This document shows, piece after piece, positions 5,224 to 8,489 of a stretch of DNA of 8,489 nt (its first letter is position 1; each line of letters opens with the position of its first letter). The stretch is from Verrucomicrobiales bacterium (GTDB lineage Bacteria; Verrucomicrobiota; Verrucomicrobiia; Limisphaerales; SXQI01), in contig JAQGOX010000295.1 in NCBI GenBank assembly GCA_028293365.1, positions 1-8,489 of the forward strand, read 5' to 3'. Both the position numbers and the translations under genes were made by a program. Under the pieces are notes generated by a model. The model was given only the letters and a program-made list of their open reading frames with translations, searched no databases and was not told where the DNA came from.

Positions 5224-7068
5224 ATGTCGAAATACAGCATTGGCATAGACCTGGGCACGACCAACACCGCGCTCTCCTATTTGGATTTGTCGCAATCGGG
5301 TTCCCGCCCCGCCGCGGAATCTGTTTTGGAAGTCCCGCAATTGACCGCGCCCGGAACGCTCGAAAATAAAGGGCTTCTTCCCTCGTTCCTTTATCTTCCA
5401 GCTCCCGAAGAGTTTCCCGCCGCCGCCCTCGCCCTTCCCTGGGAAAAAGGGAATCGGCAGATTGTCGGAGAATTCGCCCGTGCGCATGGCGGCAAAGTGC
5501 CCATGCGTCTGGTGGCCTCCGCGAAAAGCTGGCTCTGTCATCCCGGAGTCGACCGCAAAAGCGCGTTGCTGCCATGGCAGGCACCGCCCGAGATCCCAAA
5601 AGTCTCCCCTCTCGATGCCTCGGCAGTGTATCTGCGATATCTTGCCAACGCCTGGAAAACGAAATTCAAAGGCGACGGGCAGGCGGATCTCGCCGAGCAG
5701 CAAATCATTCTGACCGTGCCTGCATCATTTGACGCGGGCGCGCGCGAATTGACGCTCGAAGCGGCCCGGCAGGCTGGCCTCGAAAACGTCATCCTGCTCG
5801 AAGAACCGCAAGCGGCTCTGTATGCCTGGATTGAAGCGCAGGGCGAAAGCTTTCGGAAACATTTGCGGGTCGGTGATGTCATCCTCGTCGTCGATGTCGG
5901 CGGCGGCACGACCGATTTGTCCCTGATCGCGGTGACCGAAGAAAAAGGAGACCTGCAACTGACGCGCCTCGCAGTTGGAGATCATATTTTGCTTGGCGGC
6001 GATAACATGGATTTGGCTTTGGGTCATACCTTGAATCAAGCACTTCAAGAGGCAGGCAAAAAGCTGGATGCATGGCAATTCTCCTCGCTGACCTATGCCT
6101 GTCGCGAAGCCAAGGAACGGCTCTTCAGCGAACCAAAACTAAAAGCAGTCCCCATTTCGATCGCCAGCCGCGGTTCCGCGTTGATAGGTGGCACTATCAA
6201 GACTGAACTAACCCGCGCGGATCTCGAACGGATTCTGGCAAACGGTTTCTTCCCCGAAACAAAAGTGACCGAAGCACCGCAAACCGCTCGCCGAAGCGGT
6301 TTTGCCCAGATCGGCCTCCCCTACGCCCAGGACCCCGCAGTCACGCGGCACATCGCGGCCTTTCTCACACGCCAGACAGAGGCTCTGCTGCATTCCAAAG
6401 ATGTTCCAGCCACGGTTTCGGGAAAACAGTTTATTCATCCGACAGCGATCCTTTTCAACGGCGGCGTTTTCAAAGCCGCGCCACTGAAGAGCCGGGTCAT
6501 GGAAGTTTTGAACTCCTGGCTCGAGCGCGATGGCGGCGCTCCGCTTCGCGAATTGGAAGGTGCGGATCTGGACCTCGCGGTCGCGCGAGGAGCGGCCTAT
6601 TATGGATGGGTCCGTTCCGGTCACGGAGTTCGCATTCGGGGCGGCACGGCCCATGCCTATTATGTAGGGATCGAATCCGCCGTCCCCGCAGTCCCTGGTT
6701 TCGAACCTCCCGTTAAAGCGCTCTGCGTCGCTCCCTTCGGAATGGAAGAAGGGACCGAGGCTGATGTTCCACCGCAGGAATTCGGACTGTTCGTCGGTGA
6801 GCCGACTCAATTCCGCTTCTTCTCCTCCTCCACGCGTCGCGAAGATCTCCCTGGGACCATGCTGGATGACGCCTCCCACAACGAAGAGTTGGAGGAGGTC
6901 GCTCCGATTGAAACCTCTATGCCTGACGGTAAATCCGAATCGGGAAAATTAATTCCGGTCAATCTTCAAGCCGCGGTCAGCGAACTCGGATTGCTTGAAC
7001 TGCGCTGCATCGAGAAAAATGGTCCGGGCAGATGGAAACTGGAACTTAACGTTCGCATGAAAGAATAG
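5224..7068 (+). CDS. Short Hsp70-family (DnaK-like) ATPase
   Basis: This is an actin-fold ATPase of the Hsp70 superfamily with 614 residues, probably a cytoplasmic specialised chaperone. Phosphate-1 motif is GIDLGTTNTA (7-16), catalytic Lys is probably Lys101 in ASAKSW, and the connect motif is EEPQAA (193-198). Phosphate-2 is VVDVGGGTTDLS (222-233), then GGDNMD (258-263), and the adenosine motif is ILFNGGVFKAAPLK (409-422). The ATPase core therefore seems complete. The C-terminal ~150 residues look beta-rich and unlike the canonical DnaK substrate-binding domain; no helical lid and no EEVD-like tail are seen. The protein also lacks room for the DUF3731 extension of the ~900-residue relatives. 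The ATG at 5224 directly precedes the nucleotide-binding strand; no Shine-Dalgarno is visible. It is almost certainly co-transcribed with the DUF2760 gene. Substrates and co-chaperones are unknown; no dnaJ or grpE is nearby. Confidence 0.9.
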   Translation: MSKYSIGIDLGTTNTALSYLDLSQSGSRPAAESVLEVPQLTAPGTLENKGLLPSFLYLPAPEEFPAAALALPWEKGNRQIVGEFARAHGGKVPMRLVASAKSWLCHPGVDRKSALLPWQAPPEIPKVSPLDASAVYLRYLANAWKTKFKGDGQADLAEQQIILTVPASFDAGARELTLEAARQAGLENVILLEEPQAALYAWIEAQGESFRKHLRVGDVILVVDVGGGTTDLSLIAVTEEKGDLQLTRLAVGDHILLGGDNMDLALGHTLNQALQEAGKKLDAWQFSSLTYACREAKERLFSEPKLKAVPISIASRGSALIGGTIKTELTRADLERILANGFFPETKVTEAPQTARRSGFAQIGLPYAQDPAVTRHIAAFLTRQTEALLHSKDVPATVSGKQFIHPTAILFNGGVFKAAPLKSRVMEVLNSWLERDGGAPLRELEGADLDLAVARGAAYYGWVRSGHGVRIRGGTAHAYYVGIESAVPAVPGFEPPVKALCVAPFGMEEGTEADVPPQEFGLFVGEPTQFRFFSSSTRREDLPGTMLDDASHNEELEEVAPIETSMPDGKSESGKLIPVNLQAAVSELGLLELRCIEKNGPGRWKLELNVRMKE

Positions 7069-7083
7069 AATCAAACCATCCTC

Positions 7084-8403
7084 ATGAAACGAATCCTCTC
7101 ATTACTGGCACTGGTTGCGGGCGGTCTCGTTCCCCAGGCGGAGCCGCTGGTTTTTCCCGTGGAAACCGCCACCCTCAAAAATGGAATGAAAGTGTTGCTT
7201 CATGAGGATCATTCGATTCCGAATGTCGCCCTCTACATTTTCTTCAAAGTCGGCTCCCGCAATGAAAGGCCGGGCATCACCGGCCTTTCCCATTTCTTCG
7301 AACATATGATGTTTAACGGAGCCAAAAAATATGGCCCGCACATGTTCGACCGCGCCATGGAAAACAGCGGTGGAAGCAACAACGCCTACACTTCAAACGA
7401 TGTGACGGTGTACCAGGACTGGTTTCCATCTGAAATGCTCGAGCTGATTTTGGATCTCGAAGGGGACCGCATTCGCGATCTGAATTTTGATCCCAAAATG
7501 GTTGATTCCGAACGCGGGGTCGTCGCTTCTGAAAGAAGAACCAGCGTTGATAACAACAATTTTGGAGTCTTGAACGAGCAATTTCAGGCTGCCGCCTTCA
7601 TAGCTCACCCGTATCATTGGCCGGTGATCGGTTGGATGTCCGACATCCAGGCCTGGACTCTTCAGGATTTGAAAGCGCACTTCAGCATGGGATACGCCCC
7701 CAACAACGCCGTCATGGTGGTCGCGGGCAACGTTGCCGCATCCGGTTTTCTCAAATTGGCAGAAAAATATATCGGGAGCATTCCTCGTCGTGATCCACCT
7801 CCTGCGGTGCGCACGGTCGAGCCGGAACAAATGGGAGAACGTCGCATCCGGGTGGAGAAATTTGCTCAAACTCCAATCGTGATGATGGGATGGCATGTGC
7901 CCGAAACCGCGAATCCCGATTATTACCCGCTCAGTATATTGCAGGTCATACTGCTGAACGGCGAAAGCTCGCGGCTGTACCGTCGCCTGGTGGACAAAGA
8001 TCAATTGGCAATCTCCATCGATGGCGGAATGAGCCAATCATTTGATCCGATGCTCTTCAGCATCACCGCGCAACCTCGCGAAGGTATTGGACCCGAAAAG
8101 GTGGAAGCGGCACTTTACGAGGAATTGGACCGCGTCCGAAAAGACCTCGTCGATGAGAAAGAATTGCAGAAAGCCAAAAATACTCTTCTCGCGCAATTCT
8201 ACCGCAGCATGAAAACAATCAGCGGCCAGGCGAATACGCTTGGCAGTTACGAGATTTTCTTTGGAGACTACAGGAAACTGCTGGAGGCTCCCGACCTCTT
8301 CGAAAAGGTGAGCCGTGACGACTTGAAACGGGTCGCTCAGAAATATTTCAGCGAAAAGAACCGAACGGTCGCAACCCTGATCCCGGCAAAGGAGGCAAAG
8401 TAA
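7084..8403 (+). CDS. Exported M16-family zinc metallopeptidase (insulinase/processing-peptidase type)
   Basis: This is an M16B-type zinc endopeptidase that degrades or processes peptides and is probably exported. It has 439 residues, the usual size for a one-half clamshell subunit. A Lys-Arg N-terminus and hydrophobic run (about 4-18) form a likely signal peptide. The inverted zinc motif is HFFEH (70-74), with Glu73 as general base and His70 and His74 as ligands. The third ligand is Glu150 in VASERR, 76 residues after His74 as the family requires. The C-terminal homologous domain carries SSRLYRRLVDKDQLA, also typical. The start codon is 15 nt after the Hsp70 stop, without a Shine-Dalgarno. 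M16B enzymes commonly work as pairs of adjacent genes, one lacking the zinc site; the next gene is well placed to be that partner. Confidence 0.93.
   Translation: MKRILSLLALVAGGLVPQAEPLVFPVETATLKNGMKVLLHEDHSIPNVALYIFFKVGSRNERPGITGLSHFFEHMMFNGAKKYGPHMFDRAMENSGGSNNAYTSNDVTVYQDWFPSEMLELILDLEGDRIRDLNFDPKMVDSERGVVASERRTSVDNNNFGVLNEQFQAAAFIAHPYHWPVIGWMSDIQAWTLQDLKAHFSMGYAPNNAVMVVAGNVAASGFLKLAEKYIGSIPRRDPPPAVRTVEPEQMGERRIRVEKFAQTPIVMMGWHVPETANPDYYPLSILQVILLNGESSRLYRRLVDKDQLAISIDGGMSQSFDPMLFSITAQPREGIGPEKVEAALYEELDRVRKDLVDEKELQKAKNTLLAQFYRSMKTISGQANTLGSYEIFFGDYRKLLEAPDLFEKVSRDDLKRVAQKYFSEKNRTVATLIPAKEAK
8388..8394 (+). promoter_or_regulatory. Shine-Dalgarno for the last gene
   Basis: AAGGAGG-type sequence inside the last codons of the peptidase gene, 10 nt before the ATG at 8405. 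It is the only strong ribosome binding site noticed in the window and fixes that start. Confidence 0.75.
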
Positions 8404-8404
8404 T

Positions 8405-8489
8405 ATGAAACGCAGCCTTCTCCTTGTCCTTTTGATGTTCGCCACGCTGGCGCGAATCAGTGCCGGAGAGTGGATTCACTTTCCAGCCT
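8405..8489 (+). CDS. N-terminus of an exported protein, probably the second M16-family subunit (runs off window)
   Basis: Only 28 codons are visible. They begin MKRSLLLVLLMFATLARISA, a clear Sec-type signal peptide with a cationic start and a hydrophobic core, probably cut after ISA, followed by GEWIHFPA. The ATG lies 1 nt after the peptidase stop codon and has a strong Shine-Dalgarno, so it is in the same operon. The identity as an M16 partner is inferred from the common tandem arrangement of M16B genes, not from sequence. Confidence 0.6.
   Translation, partial: MKRSLLLVLLMFATLARISAGEWIHFPA

Noticed and set aside
5203..5703. 166-codon open frame on the minus strand
   Set aside because: Antisense to the start of the Hsp70 gene; Gly/Arg-rich shadow translation.
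6208..6879. 223-codon open frame on the minus strand
   Set aside because: Fully antisense to the clearly coding Hsp70 gene; low-complexity shadow sequence with no motif.
7393..8037. 214-codon open frame on the minus strand
   Set aside because: Antisense to the M16 peptidase gene, no recognised domain.

Overview
The window is ordinary bacterial chromosome, densely coding. No rRNA, tRNA, CRISPR array, transposase or integrase was seen. Protein content suggests a Verrucomicrobiota or other PVC-group bacterium: a fucose-isomerase-like sugar isomerase, a DUF2760/Hsp70 pair, and almost no Shine-Dalgarno sequences (the only clear one precedes the last gene). This lineage assignment is inference from gene families, not from a marker gene.

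Layout. (1) Positions 1-1298, plus strand: the C-terminal ~430 residues of an L-fucose/L-arabinose isomerase-family protein whose reading frame is open through the left edge. (2) 1341-1995, plus: a Phd/YefM-VapC type II toxin-antitoxin module. The PIN toxin looks intact, but the antitoxin is split by an apparent one-base deletion at about 1408-1409. (3) 2003-3544, minus: complete guaA (GMP synthase), converging on the toxin gene with only 7 bp between the stop codons. (4) 3545-3908: a mostly non-coding gap with an imperfect inverted repeat, a weak 70-codon ORF and a 15-nt direct repeat. (5) 3909-4460, plus: a YkgJ-family cysteine-cluster protein with a non-ATG start. (6) 4461-4651: a spacer with two small hairpins and a possible 21-codon leader ORF. 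(7) 4652-8489, plus: a tight run of DUF2760 protein, short Hsp70-family ATPase, M16 zinc peptidase, and the start of another exported protein, with gaps of 35, 15 and 1 nt.

How the genes work together. guaA is housekeeping. The toxin-antitoxin module looks like an accessory insertion between metabolic genes, with its antitoxin probably decaying (or carrying a sequencing error). The DUF2760-Hsp70 pair is the most interesting part. DUF2760 proteins are found beside Hsp70-like ATPases but, as far as I know, have no established function. Here the pair is followed at operon-like spacing by an exported M16 peptidase gene, which suggests, but does not prove, a link to protein quality control.
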